The notes under the pieces are model-generated. The model was not told the DNA's origin and did no database searches. It saw nothing but the letters and a program-made list of their open reading frames with translations. Shown here piece after piece: positions 55,040 through 64,000 of a stretch of 64,000 nucleotides of DNA; the first letter of the stretch is position 1; every line of letters starts with the position of its first letter. The stretch covers positions 1,049,001-1,113,000 of the forward strand of contig CAHIKZ030005640.1 in the NCBI GenBank assembly GCA_903632075.3, given 5' to 3'. This DNA comes from Acanthosepion pharaonis. Lineage: Eukaryota; Mollusca; Cephalopoda; Sepiida; Sepiidae. The translations under genes and the position numbers were made by a program.

Positions 55040-55260
55040 TAACCGTGGCTATGAACACGTCTGTCCCAATCCTCATGAATATGTTTAACACTATTGTAAG
55101 TAGGGGTAATATGCTCTCAAATAGTGCACCACTGACAGTGGTTTACCTACTTCACGGCGCTGGGGAGTATTTTATTTTGTTGATATTATAATGATTACTA
55201 TTTCGTTTCGAACATCCGGCTTAGTTATTCCTCATTCAGTAACCCTTTTAGATGACAAGA
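55040..55260 (+). repeat. dispersed repeat (family E), copy 2
   Basis: Inverted relative to 27590-27800. Shared blocks: 'gtaggggtaatatgctctca', 'tggtttacctacttcacggc', 'ggagtattttattttgttga'. 55265-56345 after it is unassigned. Confidence 0.75.
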
Positions 55261-56352
55261 TTTGTGCAGGTAAAAGCTTTAGATAATGTCACCGAAAAAA
55301 TGTTTACACTTATTTATTGATTTTATTCTTAAACGTTAATTCATTTATAATCAGTTTACTCCAAGAAAAGCGATGATGTCACTAAGTCACAAGGAGAAAC
55401 TGAGAGTTCAAAAACGAGAAATAGTTGGTGTTTGACGTTAGATTTACATTTCTAATGATAGTAGATGTCGAAAACCGAAAGATACTTCCACGGACGAGAA
55501 AGGAAACTATTTGATTGTTACATCTAGCTGTTTTCAACAGTGCAATGTTGATACCTAAAATGCAGTCGGGGTACGAAGAAGAATAGTTTATTAAAACTAT
55601 TACCATAAACATAGTTATAGAACGAGGAATGAAGCCACTTTATCGCATAACGGTGGAAAAGTGGCAGAAGGGAAGTTGCCAGGTCAGGAATAATAACATT
55701 ACCAATTCTTTGGATTTTTTTTTTTGAGAATATAGAGCTATATAGAAGGAACACATTACCAGAGAGGCAGAGACGAGTTGTAGATTTAAGCAAGATGGAT
55801 TCTGGCAAGAGATATCGTCTACACGAAAATAATTATATTTTTCTTTAGTTTAAACCCATCATAATATGTTTTTAATAAGCACAATCATTACCTTAAGCCT
55901 GAAATCTACCGTCTTTGTACTAACCAATATAATATAATCTTGATCATTCTACTCAATTTCAGATGTACATGATAAAATTTACAAAACATTTTTACTTTAT
56001 AAATAATTATTTTAAGACATTTTATTATTTTAAGACATTTTATGTTTATACATTGTTTTAATAGATACAAATATTTAAGTAAATGCTCTGTTTATAATAA
56101 ACAGTATTAAACAACATTTACAGGCCTGAATGTCCGAGAATGTCGGAGAACAAATATTTTCTGTGAAAATTTCTATAAAAATAATATATAAACATAAAAA
56201 TGTCTTAAAATAAGTTTCGGACTTTGTCCATTTCATAATGTGTTCATAGATATTATATCGATTATTTTCAGAGATTATTCTATTCTGAATAATAATACTA
56301 TTTATTCTGTATGTTTAAACGAATATGACAATGTCAGTATAAAGACTATATA

Positions 56353-56970
56353 CAGCGGGTGGCATAAATACTGTTACAAAAGTAAAATCTTTTAACATCT
56401 GACAAGTTTATTATTTCAGCATCCGATTTTAGCACAATGTATGCATTATTCTAATAGGATGCGCTGGTGTTAAATTGAAAATCTCATTCAATGTGTTTTC
56501 CCTTTAGACTTCACCACACGTTGAATCTTTCGGGAAAATCATTGACATGGCAGGCACAATTTTCCTGGGTATTTTGCATTCAAAACTTCAATATTGTGAC
56601 GTGGAGAAGAACAGGTCATACTCCCAAAAACTACTCATAAACAATATTCAAGGGCGTTGGTATCTGGGGATGAGGGAGTGGATTACTCCTTGGAGATGAT
56701 GCTGTTGCACGAAGTGCATCGCTCGTCGCTCCGTCTTGTTAAAGTGTCCAATGTTCATGACCATGTATGGTATTGCACCACGGCTTCAGTACTCTTTCCA
56801 AGATGCCCACTATGTAGAATAAGGCATTGCATACATTAATGGGGTGTAGAATCACAATTTTTAACACGTGTTTTATCTTCAACTCTAAGGACTCTGCCGT
56901 ACAAGATGACTGATATCCGATAAGAGTTCTTCATGGTTTTCTTTGTTTTCAAGGGAATGTTTTTTTTTCC
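56353..56970 (-). mobile_element. mariner/Tc1-type transposase fossil
   Basis: Minus strand about 56710-56600: TPSSPDTNALEYCL, one stop, VVFGSMTC, then NIEVLNAKYPGKLCLPC. This is the carboxy half of a DDE/D transposase, where relatives have WPSSPDLNPLDYxVWG followed by the last third of the protein. The catalytic D of SPD is retained. Upstream, RISVILYGRVLRVEDKTRVK may be a decayed earlier block. A terminal-repeat-like cagcgggtggcataaatact lies at about 56354-56373 beside a TA. The other end is not visible. Stops and frameshifts throughout. Confidence 0.6.
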
Positions 56971-56974
56971 TAAT

Positions 56975-57695
56975 CTGTTCAGCTTCTTGAATGCATCGGT
57001 CCATAATCAATTGCGCATTAGTATTTCATAGTCATATTTTTCGTCCTTTGTTAAAACAAGTCCCGGAATTTTTTAACTTCTCTACTTGTTTCATGTTGAC
57101 ATTCTAGATTTGTAGTTTGCATCTTGATTATGTTTCCTTTGCTGACAACTTTCCCATCTGTTTTCATACAAATGATCGTTACTCACGTCTCTCGTTACTA
57201 CACTACCCTGGTGTTCTGAAAGTATATTGATCCAGATCGTAGTAATGATATGTACAATAGCAGCAAACTGGCAATAAACAATGCATAAGGAACAGTGAAT
57301 GATGTTTGGAATTTAAAAAAAATGAATAAAACATAATCTTCTGTTTCTACTAATTAAAAATATGGAAAATATGCTTTTGGAGCGTAGATTACTTGAAATC
57401 ATCCTGCAAATCCGAAATATCTTTTCACCGATATCAATTTTACTTACTTAGGAATAAATGTTTAAAATTGTAATTGAGAAATAAGTCATTATATATGCAA
57501 TTTCATCTGTAGTATAAGATAGAAAGTGAAGGCCAAGTTCCCAGCGTTTTTCTTTATTTTCCAAAGCTAGAAAACGAATAAAATCTATTGAGAAAAAAAG
57601 ACGACTTTTGCTGGGAACTTTGCATGTACATAATATCTAAAAAATTTAACTTAATGAAATAAAGTTAGAGAATAATCTTCGTTATTTGGACCAAT
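56975..57695. other. unassigned stretch
   Basis: No recognisable feature. The missing right end of the mariner-like element should lie here but was not found. Confidence 0.4.
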
Positions 57696-57699
57696 ATTT

Positions 57700-57975
57700 T
57701 AATAATGTTTCTCCTTCACACAACATTTCAACCGCTATTTGTTCTCATACTTAGTAATATTCTTAGAATATCGAACCAAAATTATATCCAGAATTATATT
57801 CAAAAATTAAAATGCGATGTCAATCGGGATCTTTTGTATGCTTCACACATGTTCTTTTATTCTTCTCATTCCATAATAATAATTTCATTGTCTCATATTG
57901 TTTTGCACTCAGTAACACATTATGTTAGATATTTGGCTTTATTGCTTTGCTTGGGATGAAATTATTTTAAACAAA
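57700..57975 (+). mobile_element. Jockey-like LINE 3' end fragment (tentative)
   Basis: The end 'ggctttattgctttgcttgg' then gatgaaatt matches 38890-38915 ('agctttattgcttcgcctgg', ggtgaaat), which follows the LINE tail there. The preceding 84-codon frame is hydrophobic and shows no RT motif. Confidence 0.4.
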
Positions 57976-57979
57976 TCTT

Positions 57980-58520
57980 TCTTCTATTAATATTCACCAG
58001 TTTTATTCATGTTTGTGTTGAATGTCTGGTTCTTCTACAGATAAAGCGTGTGTCACTTTCCAGCAGGAACTGATTAAACTTTCAACTTGTAATAAAGTCG
58101 ATATGCTTTAACTAATTATACAATCCACAAGGCCATATTCGACAATTCATTTTAAATCTATTTAACATTCGAAAATGAATGAGATCTTTCTCAATAACAG
58201 CTATGGATGTTCAAGTTTAATTTTGATCGACTTACTAGCAGAACATTTCTCTTGCAGATTTTAATATTATTTTTGTTCATATTGCTTTTTTTTCTTCATT
58301 TCAGACAATGGTTTAGCAAATCACTCAATCAAATGTCATTGATAATATCACATTCAGTTGTAATAAAATAGCTCAGTAAAATTAATTCTATTCTTTGAAC
58401 AACACTCGTTATTACTTCTATTATTCATGTAAAAAATAGCATCCGTTTTTATTTAATGAATCCTGTCTGTTAGCATGTCAATACTTAAATAATCTCTGGT
58501 AGGAATATCATTTTATTTTG
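57980..58520. other. unassigned AT-rich stretch
   Basis: No feature recognised. Confidence 0.5.
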
Positions 58521-58526
58521 TCTATA

Positions 58527-58527
<1 letters not shown>

Positions 58528-58598
<71 letters not shown>
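58528..58598. repeat. (TA)n microsatellite
   Basis: About 35 TA units. 58600-59270 is unassigned; a 60-codon plus frame at 58617 has no motif. Confidence 0.97.
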
Positions 58599-58599
<1 letters not shown>

Positions 58600-59271
58600 T
58601 ATAGTCTGGCCTGGCGTTGCCGGTGCTTGATTCAAAAATCGTACGACTCATACAGCAATCGCTATCAATTGACTTAAAAAGTTTTTTGCCCTTCCTTACC
58701 TTTAAAGGAGTGCCCTTTGCCGTACTGATGTTGCTACATGCCTTACTTCTTGCCTATCTCACACTGCGAATTTTTTCTAAACTCGATACTAAACATTAAG
58801 TCTGTTACGGAAAAAGAACAAAACAATATGAACACAAAACGATCAGCTTTAAAAAAGAACTCGTAACTGGAAAAACCGAATGAAAAAAGAATGTTAACAA
58901 CAAATACTTTTTCACCCTAAAACCAGTTCTGCGGAATCAGAATCAACGTTTGATTTTAAGCAAGCGAATGAGCCAATTGGAGTAAAGTATCATACAGATT
59001 TAAATTTTTCCAACTTGTGACGAATTCAGCTTTCGATTTTTTTTGCTTGCTGGCATGCAAGTTAACATTCGTGTCAGTCAGCGGTTGGCTCTCACGCTGG
59101 CCAATAGAATATTCCTGCCTATTCATGGCAGCCAGCTAAAGGCTCTCAGTCTAGCCAGTAGAAAAAGGCCGCAAACTACATGAAAACTGCCATAGAAGCA
59201 TGAAAAACTCGATTATTTCCACTATTGATGAGAGTTGGGAAATGCAAAGTCGGTCTAGTCCCCCAGCTAAC

Positions 59272-59272
<1 letters not shown>

Positions 59273-59338
<66 letters not shown>

Positions 59339-59341
59339 CTG

Positions 59342-59399
<58 letters not shown>
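59273..59399. repeat. (CA)n then (TA)n compound
   Basis: About 31 CA units, a short spacer, then about 27 TA units. Confidence 0.97.
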
Positions 59400-59404
<5 letters not shown>

Positions 59405-59497
59405 GAAATGTCAGAACTGATAAGAAAAATATAAATCCCTGTAGCGACTACGTTGTAACGAAAAGTATAAGAAAACATGTAGCTGGTTATTGGTTCT

Positions 59498-59505
59498 TAT
59501 TTATT

Positions 59506-59537
<32 letters not shown>
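59498..59537. repeat. (TTTA)n/(ATT)n tail of LINE copy D
   Basis: TTTA then ATT units at the 3' (minus-strand) end of the LINE fragment. Confidence 0.9.
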
Positions 59538-59538
<1 letters not shown>

Positions 59539-60112
59539 TTCTTTGATTTCTGGCGTTTACACATTTCTTTCCGGGTCCCGCCCAGGGTCCTTAGGTTAGA
59601 AATGGCGTCATGACACTTTCCACTGACAAAAAAAAAAAATTACATAGATAAAGCCCTTCGTAAGGTGTGGGCTGTACTTGTCAGAAAAAAATTTTGTATC
59701 TCCTTGAGGCATGGACTTCCAGGAATCCCTTCAAATAGTCTACTGCAATCTTTTCCAACCAGTCCTAGGGCTCCAACTACAACAGGTATTGTTGATGTTC
59801 CCATATGCCACATTTTCGAGATTTCTATTTCAATGTCCTTGTATTTTGACAATTTTTGAATATCTTCAAAGATACATTGCAGTCAGCAGGGACTGCCATA
59901 TCAATAAGGAAGCACTGTTTTTGTTTGTGGTCTTTAATAACAATATCTGGGCGGTTGGCCTTGATTGTTCTGTCAGTGTGTATTGTGTAGTCCCATAGAA
60001 TTGTAACAGGTCCTATATCCACATTTTTGAGATCTCAGTTTTAATATCCTTGTATTTTTATAGATTTTGACGATCTTCAGATATATTGCATTCTGCGGGG
60101 ATTGTTGATGTT
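59538..60112 (-). mobile_element. R4/Dong-like LINE 3' fragment with internal duplication (copy D)
   Basis: Minus strand: IKANRPDIVIKDHKQK and CFLIDMAVPADCNVSL (nuclease-type block), then KYKDIEIEISKMWHMGTST, VVVGALGLVGKDCSRLF, PGSPCLKEIQ and LTSTAHTLRRALSM, stop. The 3' region is shared with copies B and C ('gggcgggacccggaaagaaa'). 60016-60110 repeats in diverged form the segment at 59805-59905 (EISKMW region), so a second, older piece or a tandem duplication lies upstream. ATT/GTT repeats follow at 60112-60140. Confidence 0.8.
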
Positions 60113-60144
60113 GTTGTTGTTATTATTATTGTTGTTGTTCTGGT

Positions 60145-60970
60145 TAATCCTTGCTCTTCCTTGACATTTATTTAAATAAATTTGTATATATTAAGAAATG
60201 TGGCTATCGAAGCTAGTTACATCCGGGTTTTCCCTTTTAGCGGCAGTACATCTCAGTATGACAAGTTACCTCGCTCTTTGTAACGTGTCTTGATACGTGA
60301 CTTTCTCAACTACTTCATGTCACTTAAAAAAAAAGCAGATAACAGTTAGCGACTCAGTGTCTTGGCGTTTTTTTTTTTCCCGGAAGTTGCGTGCTACTCT
60401 TCGAACTGTGGTTTCTGAGACGGTGGCCCCACTAGTCATTGGTCAGTTTGACTTTGTTTCCTCCCGTCTCTTTTTTTCTCTACCACTTACTCCGTAAATT
60501 TTAAGCTAAAATTCGGTTGAGTGCTTCCCCATTCTCAATAAAACCTTGCCTTACTCATATTTAAATGTCCATTTTGAAATCAAATACATAATTTCAACCA
60601 TTATTAACATTAAAAATAAATCGATCTCACCTTAATAATCAGCTCGACAGTATTGTTCAGGTAAAAACATAAAACGTAATACCAGTAACAGCCTTTTTCT
60701 CATCTTTATCCTAAAGATGGAATTTCTTATCTTTGACTTCCATTTTTGATAATGCATTTTTTGTATTTTTTCTGTTGCATCCTTTGTTGAAATGTTTCGT
60801 GTTAATATTCCACATAGACTTGCGAAAGCCACTATATCACAATGCGTTATTCATAAATAGAGAATGCAACATAGTAAGAAACATTTGTAAAGTGTCAAGG
60901 ATTCCTGAAAGTTGTACAAGGAATAAATCACAAGTGAAAATGAAAATCACAAGTTAAAAGGAAAAAACAT
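60145..60970. other. unassigned stretch
   Basis: Short frames of 65-74 codons without motifs. No repeat family recognised. Confidence 0.45.
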
Positions 60971-60971
60971 G

Positions 60972-60975
<4 letters not shown>

Positions 60976-61049
<74 letters not shown>
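60976..61049. repeat. (TA)n microsatellite
   Basis: About 37 TA units. Confidence 0.97.
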
Positions 61050-61051
<2 letters not shown>

Positions 61052-61300
61052 AAATCTCTTTTTTCCCAGTATGCGTATGTGTATAAATCTTTCGTGATTA
61101 ATATACCTATTTCATGTAGAAGAGGAAACAGGTGCGAGATACGTGTAGTTAGGGGAAGATGCGTCATTTCTTCGACACCAACAGCTAATTCTGAAAATAA
61201 GGAATTGGGCTTTGGAAGTTGAACTACCAGTAGCGACTTTGTAAATACAAAAATTATCAAATGTATAAAAATATAAAAGCATAAAACATTGTTGTGTAAG

Positions 61301-61775
61301 TGTCTTTGGTGTTGTTAGTTTCTTTTCATGCTTTGACCATGTGAGATGTATTATTTGTGTAGTTCTTGAATGCTAGTCTTAACGTTTATCCCATGTGTTC
61401 AAGTGGCCAGAATTCGATTCTTTTAATGTGTGTGTGTGTTTAACTAAAAAAAAAACAGCAATACTTTGTTGATGTTAAAAAAAAAATTGACATTCCTGAT
61501 TTCATACTTAAGGCTTTAATAATCAAAATGATACGTTCGTTGAAGCTTAATTAAACGGGTGAAAGCAAATAATAAATACTAGAGTTCACCCAATATGTAA
61601 TTAATATTTAGTTTGTACAACGTTTTCGTTGTTTTAGGTTTGCTGGGGTTGAGAGAATAGAAAAACTGTCGATATCGTTCATTGCCCCAAAAGCTTTCAG
61701 ACAGTTCCTTAACTAATTTCAAATGAGTTTTGTTTTGGTGTTGTTAGTTTCTTTTCATGTTTTGACCTTGATGTT
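61301..61775. repeat. 35-bp direct repeat pair about 430 bp apart
   Basis: 'ttggtgttgttagtttcttt' then 'tcatgctttgacc' (61305-61337) recurs at 61736-61768 with one or two changes. The sequence between has no recognised element. Confidence 0.6.
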
Positions 61776-61779
61776 TTTA

Positions 61780-62770
61780 CATGATACATACTAGGAAAGA
61801 TAAAACAGGATTCACATATTAATCCCAGTGTATGATCATAAATTATGCCCAATTGTTAGATTAAATGAGAGAGACCTAATAATTAATTTATTTTTCTGTT
61901 TACCCATAAATCAGGAAACATTTTAACCTTTCACCCATACAAGATATACAGTACTATCAGTATCAATATTATTGAAAAGTTCTTTTTTGTTATATACAAT
62001 GTTATATTCTATCACTACTTATTCCATGGAAAATGTATTTTGCGATTTCGCGCGCTATGTACGTTGTGGTAGCGTATATATCTTTGAAAGTTATAGAAAA
62101 AAATGATTATCATAATAAAAAAAAAACTATATTTAAAATTTTCACAAACAACACAAAAATTATCACACACATACAACGGCAAATATATGTATAATTAAAT
62201 GAAAGTTTATTTTTCTGAATATAAATCCAATTTTACAAACTACAGGTTTGTTTTAATATTGTCTTTGGGATTAAATCTATTTTACTAATATACTTAATAT
62301 GGTAAATGTACCAATGCTTTCGACCTGATAAGCATATTATATTTAGAAGAAGAATAGTAGGCCCATGTCAAAAAAGGGAGGCAAAGAAATGGCCGGACAT
62401 GTATTTAAAGACAAATGTACATTTCTTTTACCTTTTATTTATAAAGGAAGAACACATCAGCGCTAATGAAGTTCCCAGGAAAGCAGCATTTCTAATAACA
62501 TCAACCAATGTAATGCGTATGGTAATAGACAAAACAGGACTGTTTCGCGAGGCCAAGCAACATACAGCACTGCAGAGACCAGATGATGCATCGTAATATC
62601 ATTTGTTTGTTCTCCGCAACCCGCCCAACCATAGGGAGAGTGGATAAAGACGCAAAACGCACGTGCAGTTATATGTGGTCGGAAAATATATATACACTTA
62701 TTTAAGTTAAACAAGCACACACTTAAATTGTTAGTACTAAGAGATTTGCAAAGCAACACGCACACACACA
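61780..62770. other. unassigned stretch
   Basis: A 96-codon plus frame (62306-62596) and an overlapping minus frame lack known motifs. No repeat recognised. Confidence 0.4.
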
Positions 62771-62772
62771 TG

Positions 62773-62775
<3 letters not shown>

Positions 62776-62837
<62 letters not shown>
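62776..62837. repeat. (TA)n microsatellite
   Basis: About 31 TA units next to a hammerhead-bearing piece. Confidence 0.97.
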
Positions 62838-62840
<3 letters not shown>

Positions 62841-62879
62841 AGGAGCATATATTTGTACAAACATGTTTCATTGAAAAAC

Positions 62880-62913
62880 GACAGTGTGCTTCGTGCTTAA
62901 AAGCAATCGTCAG
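62880..62913 (-). ncRNA. hammerhead-like ribozyme core, helix I not supported
   Basis: Minus strand: CTGACGA (62913-62907), helix II TGCT/AGCA (62905-62894), GAA (62892-62890), helix III GCA/TGT with loop CAC (62889-62881) and cleavage base C at 62880 in a GTC triplet. The flanks do not pair well as helix I. Downstream (minus) 'caatgaaacatgtttg' resembles the 3' terminal block of the PLE copies at 5221 and 47640, and (TA)n follows. Confidence 0.5.
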
Positions 62914-62939
62914 TTCATGTGTGTCGTGTTTTGGCTGAC

Positions 62940-63223
62940 TATTTATATTTGTTGATGAGAGGTACATTATTATTTGAAACACCAGTAAATAAATAATACT
63001 ATAACAGGAAATAAAACAATAAAAAAAATTAACAAAAACTATAAATAAAACACAAACTTCATTCGAATTCGCTATTATTTCCACATAGACACACAAGAAT
63101 AATTTGAAACATAACCGTTATTCTCCAGACAAACGTTAGAATAGTACATTAGAATAATACATTAGACATAGTCATAATGCGAATAAGCATGAAACAGACG
63201 GTCACCATCAAATTTTGATTTCA

Positions 63224-63285
<62 letters not shown>
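62940..63285. other. unassigned sequence ending in (TA)n
   Basis: TA array at 63227-63283. The rest is AT-rich with no recognised feature. Confidence 0.6.
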
Positions 63286-63419
63286 CAAATACGGAATGGA
63301 GTGTAAGCTAATAGCTTTTGACTTAAGAAAAATGTCAGATTAAATATAAAACCATTATTTTTTTTTTAAATAGACACACACATATCTCTCATTCTCTCTC
63401 TCCTTTCATTTGGTCAACG

Positions 63420-63590
63420 ACCACAGAGCTAAACTGTGGAATATACCGGACTTTATTCAGAGTTTCTTGAAATGAGCGCTTCATCAATTTTATCATCAGT
63501 TTGACCACACAATCAATTGGACACGATGACTTGTGACTTTTAACTAACGATGAAACATTCCGTCTATCTCAATTTTCTCACGAGGGTTGA
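63420..63590. other. unassigned sequence with small inverted repeats
   Basis: 'ccacagagctaaactgtgg' at 63421-63439 is a small hairpin. No gene recognised. Confidence 0.35.
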
Positions 63591-63594
63591 ATTA

Positions 63595-64000
63595 ATACGT
63601 AGTAGCGGAATACATTTGGAGTTTGAATGTATAGTTCAATCTTCTTACTTAACACACATTAATGCATCTATTTAGACATTCTATGATTCCAAAACCAAAC
63701 ACGCGTACAATATGTGACGGTGTTTAGGTTCTCCACGACCAAAGAATTTCAAGGACCCAAAACAGTAGAAACTGGCATTTGTACAGATTTTGGAATACAT
63801 AATTTATTGTAATGATTGCCTTCAAAATGACCAGCGAATTATTTCAAAATATTAGCCTAATTAGTTGGAGCCATTAAACATAATTGTTAAAAGCAAAATG
63901 TTGAGTAAAGTTGCTGTAACTGATTTCTTGTTCCAGGGCAACGGTAGATAACATAAGTAGAAGAGGAATGTATTTGTGGTTTGAATGAATAGTTCATTCT
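63595..64000. repeat. direct repeat pair about 360 bp apart, cut by the window end
   Basis: 'gtagcggaatacatttggag' then 'tttgaatgtatagttcaatc' (63600-63642) recurs as 'agaagaggaatgtatttgtg' then 'gtttgaatgaatagttcatt' (63958-63999). Could be the two ends of a small element or terminal repeats continuing past the window. Confidence 0.5.

Noticed and set aside
62306..62596. 96-codon plus frame considered as a gene
   Set aside because: No domain recognised; a comparable frame is open on the other strand over the same bases.
63420..63500. CTGATGA on the minus strand with a later GAAAC, considered as another hammerhead
   Set aside because: The bases between cannot form a flush helix II, and no helix III or cleavage triplet follows.

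Overview
This is AT-rich eukaryotic nuclear DNA that looks intergenic. I found no host protein-coding gene and no convincing intact RNA gene. The longest reading frames are about 100-155 codons, and most are translations of (TA)n, (CA)n, (ATT)n or (CTT)n runs or of decayed transposons. The mix of very long (TA)n arrays (over 35 loci), several kinds of tRNA-derived SINE, Penelope-like and foldback elements and decayed LINEs suggests a mollusc, most likely a coleoid cephalopod of the octopus type. That attribution is inference from repeat style, not from a diagnostic gene.

Layout. 0-4.6 kb: simple repeats, a degenerate ~51-bp minisatellite (2531-2960) and a foldback hairpin (3352-3538). 4.7-6 kb: a foldback/tRNA-like composite, a palindrome carrying back-to-back hammerhead-like ribozymes (4986-5061), and a Penelope-like element (PLE) 3' remnant next to (TA)n. 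6-19.8 kb: dispersed repeat pairs, SINE heads, two more foldbacks, a second PLE remnant and a nearly complete hammerhead-like motif (14607-14656, minus). 19.9-27.5 kb: a decayed restriction-endonuclease-type LINE, a second LINE of different type, a LINE 3' end with a zinc-finger motif, an LTR-element integrase remnant, and a divergent full-length 5S rRNA-like sequence followed by a tRNA-derived SINE head. 27.6-32.4 kb: dense in foldbacks, including a 1.1-kb one (28012-29142), two TA-flanked palindromes with hammerhead-like cores and a 0.93-kb one (31419-32343). 34-45 kb: Jockey-like LINE fragments, several SINEs, and LINE copies lying between (ATT)n tracts. 45-64 kb: a possible promoter, another PLE copy, SINEs, a mariner/Tc1-type transposase fossil (56353-56970), a further (ATT)n-flanked LINE copy and another hammerhead-like motif (62880-62913).

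How the parts relate. Two themes recur. (1) Palindromic or foldback units, often beside (TA)n tracts, carry outward-facing sequences that match the hammerhead core (CTGANGA, helix II, GAA, short helix III, cleavage triplet). PLEs are known to carry hammerheads, so these units may be rearranged PLE or retrozyme-like ends. (2) LINE copies at 41, 43-45 and 59-60 kb all lie in the same orientation with (ATT)n on both sides, which fits target choice at TAA repeats as known for Dong/R4-clade elements. All coding remnants carry stops or frameshifts, so nothing here looks autonomous.

Coordinates of degenerate elements are approximate, usually within 10-40 bases. Family assignments come from reading translated motifs by eye; no database search was possible.
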